The translations under genes and the position numbers were made by a program. Shown piece after piece: positions 6,947 to 15,541 of a stretch of DNA of 64,000 bases. Numbering within the stretch: position 1 is the first letter of the stretch; each line of letters opens with the position of its first letter. The notes beneath the pieces are model-generated. The model was not told the origin of the DNA, did no database searches, and saw nothing but the letters and a program-made list of their open reading frames with translations. This stretch comes from Citricoccus zhacaiensis (GTDB lineage Bacteria; Actinomycetota; Actinomycetes; Actinomycetales; Micrococcaceae). The stretch spans positions 1 through 64,000 of the forward strand of contig NZ_BMLQ01000007.1 in the NCBI RefSeq assembly GCF_014645315.1, in the 5' to 3' direction.

Positions 6947-8356
6947 ATGTGCGAGCAGTCCGCGTCAGCCGGAGCGGCCGGAACGGCCGGTGCACCGGCC
7001 GCCACCCACGGCAAGACCCCGAAGAAGGCGGCACTTGCCGCGTGGATCGGGTCCGCCCTGGAGTACTACGATTTCGCTGTCTATGGCACCGCCGCGGCCC
7101 TGGTGCTGAACCACCTGTTCTTCCCGGAAGATGCCTCCCCGGGCGTCGCCATCCTGTTGTCCATGGGGACCGTGGGCGTCGCCTACGTGGTCCGTCCCCT
7201 GGGCGCGCTCATCATGGGACCGCTCGGGGACCGGATGGGCCGGAAGTTCGTGCTGATGCTGACCCTGTTCATGATGGGCGGGGCCACCTTCCTCGTCGGC
7301 TGCCTGCCGACCTATGAGCAGGCCGGGCTGTGGGCACCGGCCCTACTGGTGCTCTGCCGGATCATCCAGGGGATCTCTGCCTCCGGCGAGCAGGCCAGCG
7401 CCATCTCCGTGTCCCTGGAGCACTCTGATGAGCACCGCCGGGCCTTCACCACCAGCTGGACGCTGCAGGGCACCCAGTTCGGCACGCTGCTCGCGACCGC
7501 CGTCTTCATCCCGTTCACCACGCTGCTCACCGAGGAGCAGCTGTTCTCCTGGGGATGGCGCGTCCCGTTCTGGCTCTCCGCCGTGGTGGTGGTCGTCGCC
7601 TGGGTGATCCGCCGCCGGCTGGAGGAACCGCCGGCGTTCGAGGAGACCAAGTCCCACCTGCCGGAGGAGAAGCCGGCGACCCCGCTCAGCCTGATGGTGA
7701 AGTTCCACAAGGCCGCCGTGGCCCGGATCGCCTGCGCCGCCATGATCAACACCGTCAACGTGGTGTTCCTCGTCTGGTCACTCTCCTTCGCCACCTCGGT
7801 GGTGGGCCTGGACCGCTCCACCATGCTCACCGTGGCCGTGGTGGCCAATGCCGTGGCGCTGGCGGCCATCCCACTGGGCGCACTGCTGGCGGACAAGATC
7901 GGCCGGAAACCGGTCTTCATCGCCGGCGTGGTGGGACCCGCGATGATGATGTACCCCTACCTGGGGGCCGTCGCGGCGGGGGACTGGACCCTGATCTTCG
8001 TCTACGGCGCCATCCTCTCCGGCTGCCTGTACTCGCTCTCGAACGGCATTTGGCCCTCGTTCTACGCCGAGATGTTCCCCACCCGGGTCCGCGTCACCGG
8101 CCTGGCCATGGGCACCCAGATCGGCTTCGCCGTCTCGGGCGGCCTCACCCCGATCGTCGCGTCTGCCGTGGCCGGCGCCCAGGGCACCAACTGGCTTGCT
8201 GTGTCTCTGGTGGTGAGTGGTGCCTGCCTGATCTCCGTGGCGGCAGCGCTGACGGCCAAGGAGACCAAGGACAGGACGCTGGCGGGCATCGATGAACTGC
8301 ACACCACGCGCACCGAGGCGGCGGCGCTGGCCACGCTGGACCGCACTGCCCCGTAG
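6947..8356 (+). CDS. MHS family MFS transporter
   Basis: The 469-residue product is a 12-helix major facilitator of the metabolite:H+ symporter type (ShiA/ProP/KgtP group). It opens with the family pattern AWIGSALEYYDFAVYGTAAALV, has the loop GDRMGRKFVLM between helices 2 and 3, and its mirror DKIGRKPVF in the second half. The start at 6947 is preceded by AGAGGGAG; an ATG 30 bases upstream is less well placed. Substrates of this group include shikimate, betaine and dicarboxylates; this one cannot be assigned. It is not in an obvious operon, with the Fic gene 116 bp upstream and a decayed gene downstream. Confidence 0.9.
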   Translation: MCEQSASAGAAGTAGAPAATHGKTPKKAALAAWIGSALEYYDFAVYGTAAALVLNHLFFPEDASPGVAILLSMGTVGVAYVVRPLGALIMGPLGDRMGRKFVLMLTLFMMGGATFLVGCLPTYEQAGLWAPALLVLCRIIQGISASGEQASAISVSLEHSDEHRRAFTTSWTLQGTQFGTLLATAVFIPFTTLLTEEQLFSWGWRVPFWLSAVVVVVAWVIRRRLEEPPAFEETKSHLPEEKPATPLSLMVKFHKAAVARIACAAMINTVNVVFLVWSLSFATSVVGLDRSTMLTVAVVANAVALAAIPLGALLADKIGRKPVFIAGVVGPAMMMYPYLGAVAAGDWTLIFVYGAILSGCLYSLSNGIWPSFYAEMFPTRVRVTGLAMGTQIGFAVSGGLTPIVASAVAGAQGTNWLAVSLVVSGACLISVAAALTAKETKDRTLAGIDELHTTRTEAAALATLDRTAP

Positions 8357-8373
8357 CCCGGGCCGGGACCCTG

Positions 8374-8387
8374 CGTCACATGTGACG
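8374..8387. promoter_or_regulatory. perfect 14-bp palindrome CGTCACATGTGACG
   Basis: This self-complementary site lies 18 bp after the transporter stop and about 240 bp before the amidotransferase remnant. It resembles a dimeric repressor or CRP-like half-site pair (GTCACATGTGAC). A second ATCACA occurs a few bases downstream (8396-8401). The rest of the interval up to 8626 holds a possible 45-codon frame starting GTG at 8487 after GAGGAGG, which I could not relate to any family. Confidence 0.45.
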
Positions 8388-8626
8388 TGCTCCAGATCAC
8401 ATCCTTGGTATGCTAACCGTCACTCCTTCGTGTTAACGGTCAAGCAGCGGCCGCGAACTCTTCGAACGACTCTCGAGGAGGCCCTCGTGCCCATCGCTGT
8501 GCCACTGAACACCATCCTGAGCGGTCCCGGCCGTTTGCGGGCTGAACTCACCCAGCCTGCCGCGCCCCCGTGGCCATGCCGGCCGCCGGTGCCCATGGCT
8601 GCGTCCGGCTTGCGGGGGACGTGACG

Positions 8627-9355
8627 ATGGGCATCGCTGGCGAGGTCTCCGTCCGCGGGGCGTGGGCTGATACCGCCTGTGTGGACAGGATGATCCAGGC
8701 CATGGACGCGGCGAGGGACGCGAGCGGATCAGTGGATCCGGGCATCTGTGACTGGGGTTGGGTGGCGGTGGGCCATCGCCCGCCCGAGACCGGCGATCAG
8801 GCCGGTGCCACGGCCGAGTTGATGCTCGATGAGCGGCTGGGCTGGTGCCTGGTGTTCGACGGACAGCTGGACAACGGACCGGGTCTGCGTGAGGAGCTGG
8901 ACGAATGCTTCCCGTTCCGTTCGGGATCGGACGCTGAAGTGGTGCTCGCGGCCTACCACCGGTGGGGCGAGCGCTTCGTGGACCACCTGCAGGGGGTCTT
9001 CGCCCTGGCGCTGGTGGATGCGCCGCGCGAGAAGGTGCTGTTGGCCCGCGACCGGCAGGGGAGCAGGCCGCTGTACGTGTGCGCCGGGGCCGGCCGGCTG
9101 CGTTTCGCCTCCACCCTGCCCGGCCTGCTGGCCGCGGGTGGCATCGATACCTCCGCTGACCGGACCGGATTGGGACGCCCTCTGGACCACCGCGGCATGG
9201 CTCCGGCCTCGCGGACGGTCCTCTCCGGCGTCGCACCATTGCCGGCCGCCACCCTCCGGGTGCTCGAGGCCCGCGGCCGTGCGCGAGACCGGGTCTACGG
9301 TCCGGATGGTCACATCCATCACGGGCGAGAAGGCCGAGGGTGGAGGGTCAGCTGA
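8627..9355 (+). pseudogene. remnant of asparagine-synthase-type glutamine amidotransferase
   Basis: The frame reads MGIAGEVSVRG, then LVFDGQLDN, GSDAEVVLAAYHRWGERFVDHLQGVFALALVD and VLLARDRQGSRPLY. This is the N-terminal class II glutaminase domain of asparagine-synthase relatives, closest in style to N-acetylglutaminylglutamine amidotransferase. The nucleophilic Cys that must follow the initiator Met (MCGIAGE) is missing. The frame shifts near 9170-9180, since DWDALWTTAAW fits better in another phase. The whole synthetase domain, about 350-400 residues, is absent. This family makes an osmoprotectant dipeptide amide. The remaining 122 bases before the convergent regulator show nothing recognisable. 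Confidence 0.75.
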
Positions 9356-9477
9356 TGGACCCGACCACGGGCACACCCGTCCGGCCGAGGATGTCGTCCT
9401 CCGGTTGCTCGACCACCTCCGCCCGGTACGGGCCAGGACGTCCTTCATGATGCTCAGGGCGGGATTGGTTCGGAGGC

Positions 9478-10422
9478 CTACGAGGGCGAACCGCCCGGTG
9501 AGATCAGCCGGTCCGAGGCCGCGAAGGTGTGGTGGTGCACCAGGGGCGCCAGCTCGGGCTGGTGACGTTCGATGATCCTCCGGACGGCGTTCTCCGCGGA
9601 GGGCCCCAGGCCGTCGTAGAACAGGGCGGTGGCCGCGGCGGCGCGGCGCAGCGGCGGTTCCTCGGGCAGCAGCGCGTTGGGAAGCCGGGGGTCCTGGTGG
9701 ACGAGCGGCCGCCATTCGGAGAGGACCTCCGTGCGCAGGCGCAGGGCCTCCACGCCGGTGGGCCACTGGTCTCCGAGGTCCCGGGCCCGGGCCTCCCACC
9801 GCAGGGCGAAGGACAGGTACTCCTCATCCAGGGCGTCCGCTTCGAAGGCCCGCCTCAGCTCCAGGGGCGAGACGAAGTGCGGCAGCCGGGCCCCCTCGAA
9901 CAAGGAGATGAGTGTCAGCACGGGTTCGTCGCCCTGCTTCAGGTGGGCGAACGCCTCCTCGGCGTGGCTGCCCGGCTTGATCCACACCCCGTCATTGAGG
10001 TGGCCGAACCGCAGCTGGCGCAGGGTGTCCCGCACGGCCCGGCGCAGGGGGGCTGCGGTCTCCGGCACCCGGTAGGTGATGATGGTCCACGTCCCGTCCC
10101 AGGGGCGCTCGCGGTGGGCCTGGAAGATCCGTTCGACGCGCTGGGCCTGGGTCTTCCGGCTGCCGGCGTGGACGGAGTAGGAGGTGCGCCGCCCGTCCTT
10201 GTGGGCCGCGAGGAACCCCCGCTGCGCCAGCCGCTGGATGGCCGCCCGGGCACTGGAGGGCGTGATCTCGAGTGCGCCGAGCAGCTCCACCAGGGCACTG
10301 GAGGGCAGGGGTTCGCCGCGGCCGAACCAGTAGTCGCCGAGCAGCACCGTGAGCATGCGCTGCGGTGCCACGCCGGATTGGTAGCGGGGGAGGTTCCCGC
10401 GGCTCGGATCCGTGGGGCTCAC
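9478..10422 (-). CDS. PaaX-like transcriptional regulator
   Basis: The 314-residue protein has an N-terminal winged helix (MLTVLLGDYWFGRGEPLPSSALVELLGALEITPSSARAAIQRLAQRGFL) followed by a PaaX-type middle region (WDGTWTIITYRVPE, LRQLRFGHLNDGVWIKPG) and a C-terminal helical part. PaaX represses phenylacetate catabolism in response to phenylacetyl-CoA, but many relatives control other aromatic or small-molecule pathways. The GTG start overlaps the stop of the P450 gene (GTGA), so the two are translationally coupled and the regulator is the last gene of the transporter-P450 operon. A role in autoregulating that operon is inferred. Confidence 0.88.
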   Translation of the reverse strand: MSPTDPSRGNLPRYQSGVAPQRMLTVLLGDYWFGRGEPLPSSALVELLGALEITPSSARAAIQRLAQRGFLAAHKDGRRTSYSVHAGSRKTQAQRVERIFQAHRERPWDGTWTIITYRVPETAAPLRRAVRDTLRQLRFGHLNDGVWIKPGSHAEEAFAHLKQGDEPVLTLISLFEGARLPHFVSPLELRRAFEADALDEEYLSFALRWEARARDLGDQWPTGVEALRLRTEVLSEWRPLVHQDPRLPNALLPEEPPLRRAAAATALFYDGLGPSAENAVRRIIERHQPELAPLVHHHTFAASDRLISPGGSPS

Positions 10423-11714
10423 GGCATCCTGTCAGCGGAACGCAGGGCCAGCGGAACGGAGCGGGGGCCGTATTCGAGCCAGTTCATCATCACGATGTCC
10501 CCTGCCAATGAGAAGGTCTCCGTCCGGGCGAGCAGCTCCTCTAGGGCGATGAGCAACTCGAGTCGTCCCATCGTAGCGGCCGGGCACTTGTGGGAACCGC
10601 GCCCGAAGGACAGGTGCGAGTTCTGCTTGCGCCGCAGGACGAAGGTGTCCGGGTCCTCGAAGCGGGTCTCGTCCCGGTTGGCGGAGGGGAAGATCAAGGC
10701 GATGGGCTCGTCCTGGGCCACTGCCCGCCCGTGGATCACGGTGTCCCGCTTGGCGGTCCGTGCGAATACCCGGTACGGGGCGTGCAGGCGGAGCATCTCC
10801 TCGATCGCAGAGGGCAGGTCTTCCGGGTGGGCCCGCAGGTGCGCCTGGAGGTCGAGGTCCGTGGCCAGGTGGGCGATGCAGCTGCCCAGCACGGCTTGGG
10901 GCGCTCCCATCCCGGCGACGATCAGCTGCCGGATGGTGGCGACGGCGCTGGTCTCCGTGATGGCGGTGTCCGGGTCCAGGGCCGCGCGGTGCAGGCTGGC
11001 CACCAGATCCCGGGACGGGTCCGGGTCCTCCTCCAGCCGCCGGTCGTAGATCTCGCGGGCGATCTCATACAGCCGCTTGCTGCACTCCTCAATCACGGGG
11101 TTGTCCATGTCCTGGATGGCGAAGCCGTAGCGGACGCCGATCTCCCGGATCTCCCGGGTCTGGTCCCGGGCCAGCCCGAGCAGGGAGGCGAAGCAGTCCA
11201 TGGCGAACGGCGCCGCCAGGTGACGGACCCCGTCCGGGGAGGACTCCATCAGCATGCCGTCCACCAGGCGGCGGGCGCTGTCGCGGAAGGCGCCGGCGTG
11301 CTCGGTGACCACCGAGCGGCGGAACACCGGGTCGATGGCGGTGCGGTAGTCGGTGTGCTCCGGCGGGTCGAAGTGCAGCGGCGGCCGGCGGGAGGCCCGG
11401 GGCACGTGCGGCACCACGTTCTGCTTGGCCGTGCTGAACAGCTCGTCGTCCTGGGTGATGGTCAGGATGTCCTCGTAGGTGGTGGCCGCCCAGAAGCCGC
11501 CGTAGTCCGCGCTCCAGGGGAACGGGTTCTGCTCGCGCAGGGCCGCGTAGTCCGCGTGGGCCGAGCCGAACGTCTCGTTGCGGTCCGGGGACCACTCGGA
11601 GGCACGCGCCCCGCCGACGTCGTCGGTGGCCTGCGGCTCGGTGGCGGAGTGCCCGGTGAACGGGCAGCGGCCGGTGCCGGCCGTCGTCGTGCTCGGGGGG
11701 TGTGGGGTTGCCAT
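10419..11714 (-). CDS. cytochrome P450
   Basis: This is a 431-residue soluble P450. Cys377 in SFGRGSHKCPAATMG is the axial haem ligand. The ExxR pair is Glu306-Arg309 (EEMLRLHAP). Two features are unusual. The heme loop has Pro378-Ala379 after the Cys where most members have hydrophobic-Gly/Ala. The I helix reads VAGMGAP (266-272) and lacks the conserved acid-threonine pair needed for normal proton delivery to bound oxygen. No ferredoxin or reductase gene is next to it. It follows phnE with one base between stop and start and overlaps the PaaX-like gene, so it belongs to the same transcript. The product probably oxidises the imported substrate. Confidence 0.92.
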   Translation of the reverse strand: MATPHPPSTTTAGTGRCPFTGHSATEPQATDDVGGARASEWSPDRNETFGSAHADYAALREQNPFPWSADYGGFWAATTYEDILTITQDDELFSTAKQNVVPHVPRASRRPPLHFDPPEHTDYRTAIDPVFRRSVVTEHAGAFRDSARRLVDGMLMESSPDGVRHLAAPFAMDCFASLLGLARDQTREIREIGVRYGFAIQDMDNPVIEECSKRLYEIAREIYDRRLEEDPDPSRDLVASLHRAALDPDTAITETSAVATIRQLIVAGMGAPQAVLGSCIAHLATDLDLQAHLRAHPEDLPSAIEEMLRLHAPYRVFARTAKRDTVIHGRAVAQDEPIALIFPSANRDETRFEDPDTFVLRRKQNSHLSFGRGSHKCPAATMGRLELLIALEELLARTETFSLAGDIVMMNWLEYGPRSVPLALRSADRMP

Positions 11715-11715
11715 C

Positions 11716-13359
11716 TCAGATGACCTTCCTGCGCGCCCAGCGCGCCATTTGCTCCACCGTGACCACCACGACGATGAGGCCGATGAGGATGCCGGCGGTG
11801 GACTGGTAGTCGATCGAGGTGACGGATTCGTGCAGCAGGAAACCGATGCCGCCGGCGCCGACAATCCCGAGGACCGCCGATTCGCGCAGCGCCAGGTCCG
11901 CGGTGAACAGGCTGTTGCCGATGAAGGAGGGCACGAACTGGGGCCACGCACCGGCCACGAAGGCCTGGAGCCGGCCCGCGCCCACGGCCTCGAGGGCACG
12001 GATCGGTCCCGGATCGATGTTCTGCAGCGCATCCGTGAAGAACTTGGAGGCCAGGGCCGTGCAGGAGATGGCCAGCGCCAGGAACCCGGCGAACGGGCCC
12101 AGGCCCAGGGCGGCCACGAACACGATCGCGTAGACGATGTCCGGCACGCCGCGGACCACCACGATGACACCGCGCAGCGCCCAGCCGAGCACCGGCACCT
12201 TCACGAGGTGATCCGTGGAGAACACCGCGATGACCAGTCCGATCAGCACGCCGAAGGTGGTGGCCGTCAAAGCCATCACGAGGCTCTCGAAGAGGCCCAG
12301 GGCGATCTCCGCGGTGAACACCGGCGGCACGAACCCGGTGAGCATGGCCACGGCGTTCTCCCAGCCCCGGGCTAGCCGGTCCGGGGAGATGCTCAGCGCG
12401 GACAGGGACAGGATGAAGAGCACGACGCCGGCCAGCAGCCCGGCGCTGCGGCCCACCCGGGGTGCGTTCCAGCCGGGGGAGGAGAGCTCCTTGCCCGGTG
12501 GGAACGTCATCGAGTGTTTGGTGTCCCCGGCATGCTCGGACACGGCGCGCTGCACCAGGTTCGAGATGAGCTCGAGGACGAGCAGCAGGACGATGATGAC
12601 GGCGATGATCCCGGCGGCGCGCGGGTAGTCCAGGCTGCCGATGGAGCGCTGCAGGGCCACGCCGATGCCGCCGGCGCCCACGAGGCCGAGTATGGAGGAC
12701 GCGCGGATGTTGATGTCCAGGCGGTAGAGGACGAACGAGGTCATCTGCGGCAAGGCCTGGGTGAAGGTGGTGGCGACGAAGACCTGGAAGCGGTTCGCCC
12801 CGGTGGCGTTCACGGCCTCCCGGGGTGCGGCAGAGATCTCCTCGAAGACATCCGTCATCATCTTGCCGATCATGCCCACGGAGTGGAACGCGATGGCCAG
12901 GGCTCCGGCTGCCGGGCCGAGCCCGAAGATGCGCACGAAGATGATGGCGAAGACGAGGGAGGGCACGGCGCGGCTGACCACGATCAGTGTGCGGCAGAGC
13001 CACTGGACCCAGCGCGGCCCGGTGAAGGTGTTGGCCGCGCCGGCCGCCAGCGGGATGGAGACCAAGGCGGCGATGCCGGTGCCGGCGATCGCGATCTGCA
13101 GGGTCTCGACCACGAGCGCCGCCAGCTCCGGCACGGGGCCGGTGGTGGCGGGGAACATCCGGCCCAGCAGGCGGGTGATGTCCTCGAAGCCGGCGGCGAT
13201 GGCCGCGGGGCGGACATCGATCCACCACAGGCCGAAGACCGTGACGGCGCCGAGGATCAGCGGGATCACCCAGGTGGCCGCGGGAGCCCGGGGCGGCCGG
13301 GCCGGAGCGGGAGCCGGTGTCCGGCCCCTGGTGCCCGGTGGGGTCAGGGTGGTGGGCAT
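11716..13359 (-). CDS. PhnE-type ABC permease, two fused permease domains
   Basis: The 547-residue protein contains two homologous permease halves. Each has the EAA-type signature of phosphonate permeases: the first half has REAVNATGANRFQVFVATTFTQALPQ and SSILGLVGAGGIG; the second has IRALEAVGAGRLQAFVAGAWPQFVP and SAVLGIVGAGGIGFLLHES. About twelve membrane helices are visible. Most PhnE proteins have a single domain and act as homodimers, so this tandem form would be a self-contained pair. The ATG at 13359 lies one base after the ATPase stop. The poorly conserved N-terminal 30 residues are Pro-rich and cytoplasmic. Confidence 0.93.
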   Translation of the reverse strand: MPTTLTPPGTRGRTPAPAPARPPRAPAATWVIPLILGAVTVFGLWWIDVRPAAIAAGFEDITRLLGRMFPATTGPVPELAALVVETLQIAIAGTGIAALVSIPLAAGAANTFTGPRWVQWLCRTLIVVSRAVPSLVFAIIFVRIFGLGPAAGALAIAFHSVGMIGKMMTDVFEEISAAPREAVNATGANRFQVFVATTFTQALPQMTSFVLYRLDINIRASSILGLVGAGGIGVALQRSIGSLDYPRAAGIIAVIIVLLLVLELISNLVQRAVSEHAGDTKHSMTFPPGKELSSPGWNAPRVGRSAGLLAGVVLFILSLSALSISPDRLARGWENAVAMLTGFVPPVFTAEIALGLFESLVMALTATTFGVLIGLVIAVFSTDHLVKVPVLGWALRGVIVVVRGVPDIVYAIVFVAALGLGPFAGFLALAISCTALASKFFTDALQNIDPGPIRALEAVGAGRLQAFVAGAWPQFVPSFIGNSLFTADLALRESAVLGIVGAGGIGFLLHESVTSIDYQSTAGILIGLIVVVVTVEQMARWARRKVI

Positions 13360-13360
13360 G

Positions 13361-14138
<778 letters not shown>

Positions 14139-14149
<11 letters not shown>

Positions 14150-15131
14150 CACGGCAGACCTCCGCCTGGGTGGTCTCGCAGATCTCGCGGATCGGATCGT
14201 AGTCGGCGTCCGTGGCCGGCTCGAACGCGAAGGCGCCCGTGCCGCCCCACTCGCAGGCGGGGCTGCCGGCCACGTCCTCGCCCCAGGGGGCCGGGGCCTC
14301 ACGCTGGGCGTCCTCCTCGCAGAAGCCGGCCTCCACGGCGGAGACGGCATCGTACTTCTCCATGGCGCGGACCACGCCGTCCTTGATGTCCTGGGAGAGC
14401 CAGGAGCCCACCACCATGGGCGTGCCCGGGATGGGATCGGAGGTGAAGAACGTCTCCGTGTCCCCGTCCTCGATGATGCCGCGGGCCGGCAGCAGCTCCG
14501 TCACGAAGGTCTCGGCCACGAACGCGGCATCGCAGTCGCCGGCGATCATCTGTGTGACCGCGACGTCATGGGAGCCGGCGAAGACCGGGTTCAGGTCCTC
14601 CTGCGGATCGATGCCCGCCTCCATCAGGGCGGCGGCCGCGGCCAGGTATCCGGTGGTGGAGGCCGGGTCCGTGAAGCAGACGTCCTTGCCCGTCAGGTCC
14701 TCCAGCGAGCTGATGCCGCTGCCCGGCGCGGTCACGCCGAGGGAGCTGACCGAGCCGGAGCCGGGCTCGGGCGTGAGCTGGTCCTTCGCCACCGGCTCCA
14801 CCTCCGCCACGTCTGAGGCCAGGTAGTAGGAGAACGCCCCGTAGACCGCGATGTCCACGCGCTCGGAGACCTGGGCCTCGATCACGCCGGCGTTGTTGCT
14901 GACGGCCTGGATCTCCACCGGCAGGCCGGTCTCCTCCTCGATGGCCGCGACCACCGGTTCGAAGGAGGCCAGCAGTTCCTCGCTGTTGTCCGTGGGGACC
15001 ACGGCGAAGACGAGTTCGGCGGGGGCATCACTGGTGGTGTCCGCCGGGCGGGCGTTGGGACTCTCGCCGCAGGCTGTCAGGGCGATCGCGGCTGCGGCCA
15101 GGAGGCCCAGGGTCTTGAGATGGGTGCGCAT
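14139..15131 (-). CDS. PhnD-type phosphate/phosphite/phosphonate-like binding lipoprotein
   Basis: The 330-residue protein starts with a lipoprotein signal ending LTAC at Cys21. It then has the PhnD fold markers VVPTDNSEELLASFEPVVAAIEEETG, DIAVYGAFSYYLA, SSLEDLTGKDVCFTDPASTTGYL and the Cys/Phe-rich end. It would capture an anionic substrate outside the cell and deliver it to the fused permease. The substrate need not be a phosphonate: no C-P lyase, phosphonatase or phosphite dehydrogenase gene is present in the window, and the operon continues with a P450. Confidence 0.9.
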
Positions 15132-15541
15132 GGTCTCTCCTCGGGAAAGTCCAGATGGGGGTCAGGTTGTTGTCTGGCCGGGTGAATAAGTGTGGCCAAT
15201 GAGTGCCGGTAGGGAGAAGTGCAGGGTTAACGTGTCTCGTATCACAGCAGAATCCGTTGTCGATGTCAATGAATGTCGCCCAAAGTCACGCATTGACAGG
15301 CGTGCTTAGCCGTGCCACGGTATGAGCCATCTCACGCACTTTGCCGGCGGTGGCGGCACACATGCGCCGCACTTAGCCCTTGAAGCGGCGCGAAATATGC
15401 AGTCCATGATGCTGCCTCGTGGATCCGGGGCGGTCGTCGAACCACCGTCGTGCCCGGTGTCCAGCACCTCCGGCACCCTCGTGCACCTCTCATGTTCCCT
15501 GTTCCTCCTGTCACTCCTGCACTGAAGGCGAGCCCGAAACC
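15132..15541. other. 410-bp divergent intergenic region
   Basis: This gap separates the phnD-type gene (leftward) from the secreted hydrolase gene (rightward), so it must hold both promoters. I see AT-richer sequence at 15183-15320, including TTGTCGATGTCAATG and CATTGACAGGC, but no well-formed promoter pair, riboswitch or strong palindrome. A purine-rich GGCGAG lies 8 bases before the hydrolase ATG. Confidence 0.5.

Noticed and set aside
8487-8624. A 45-codon gene starting GTG after GAGGAGG before the amidotransferase remnant
   Set aside because: The peptide has no recognisable features and ends inside the relic region; without conservation data it cannot be told from chance.
11462-13228. 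A second long minus-strand frame over the permease gene
   Set aside because: It is rich in Arg, Gly and His with no membrane helices and mirrors the out-of-frame reading of the PhnE gene.
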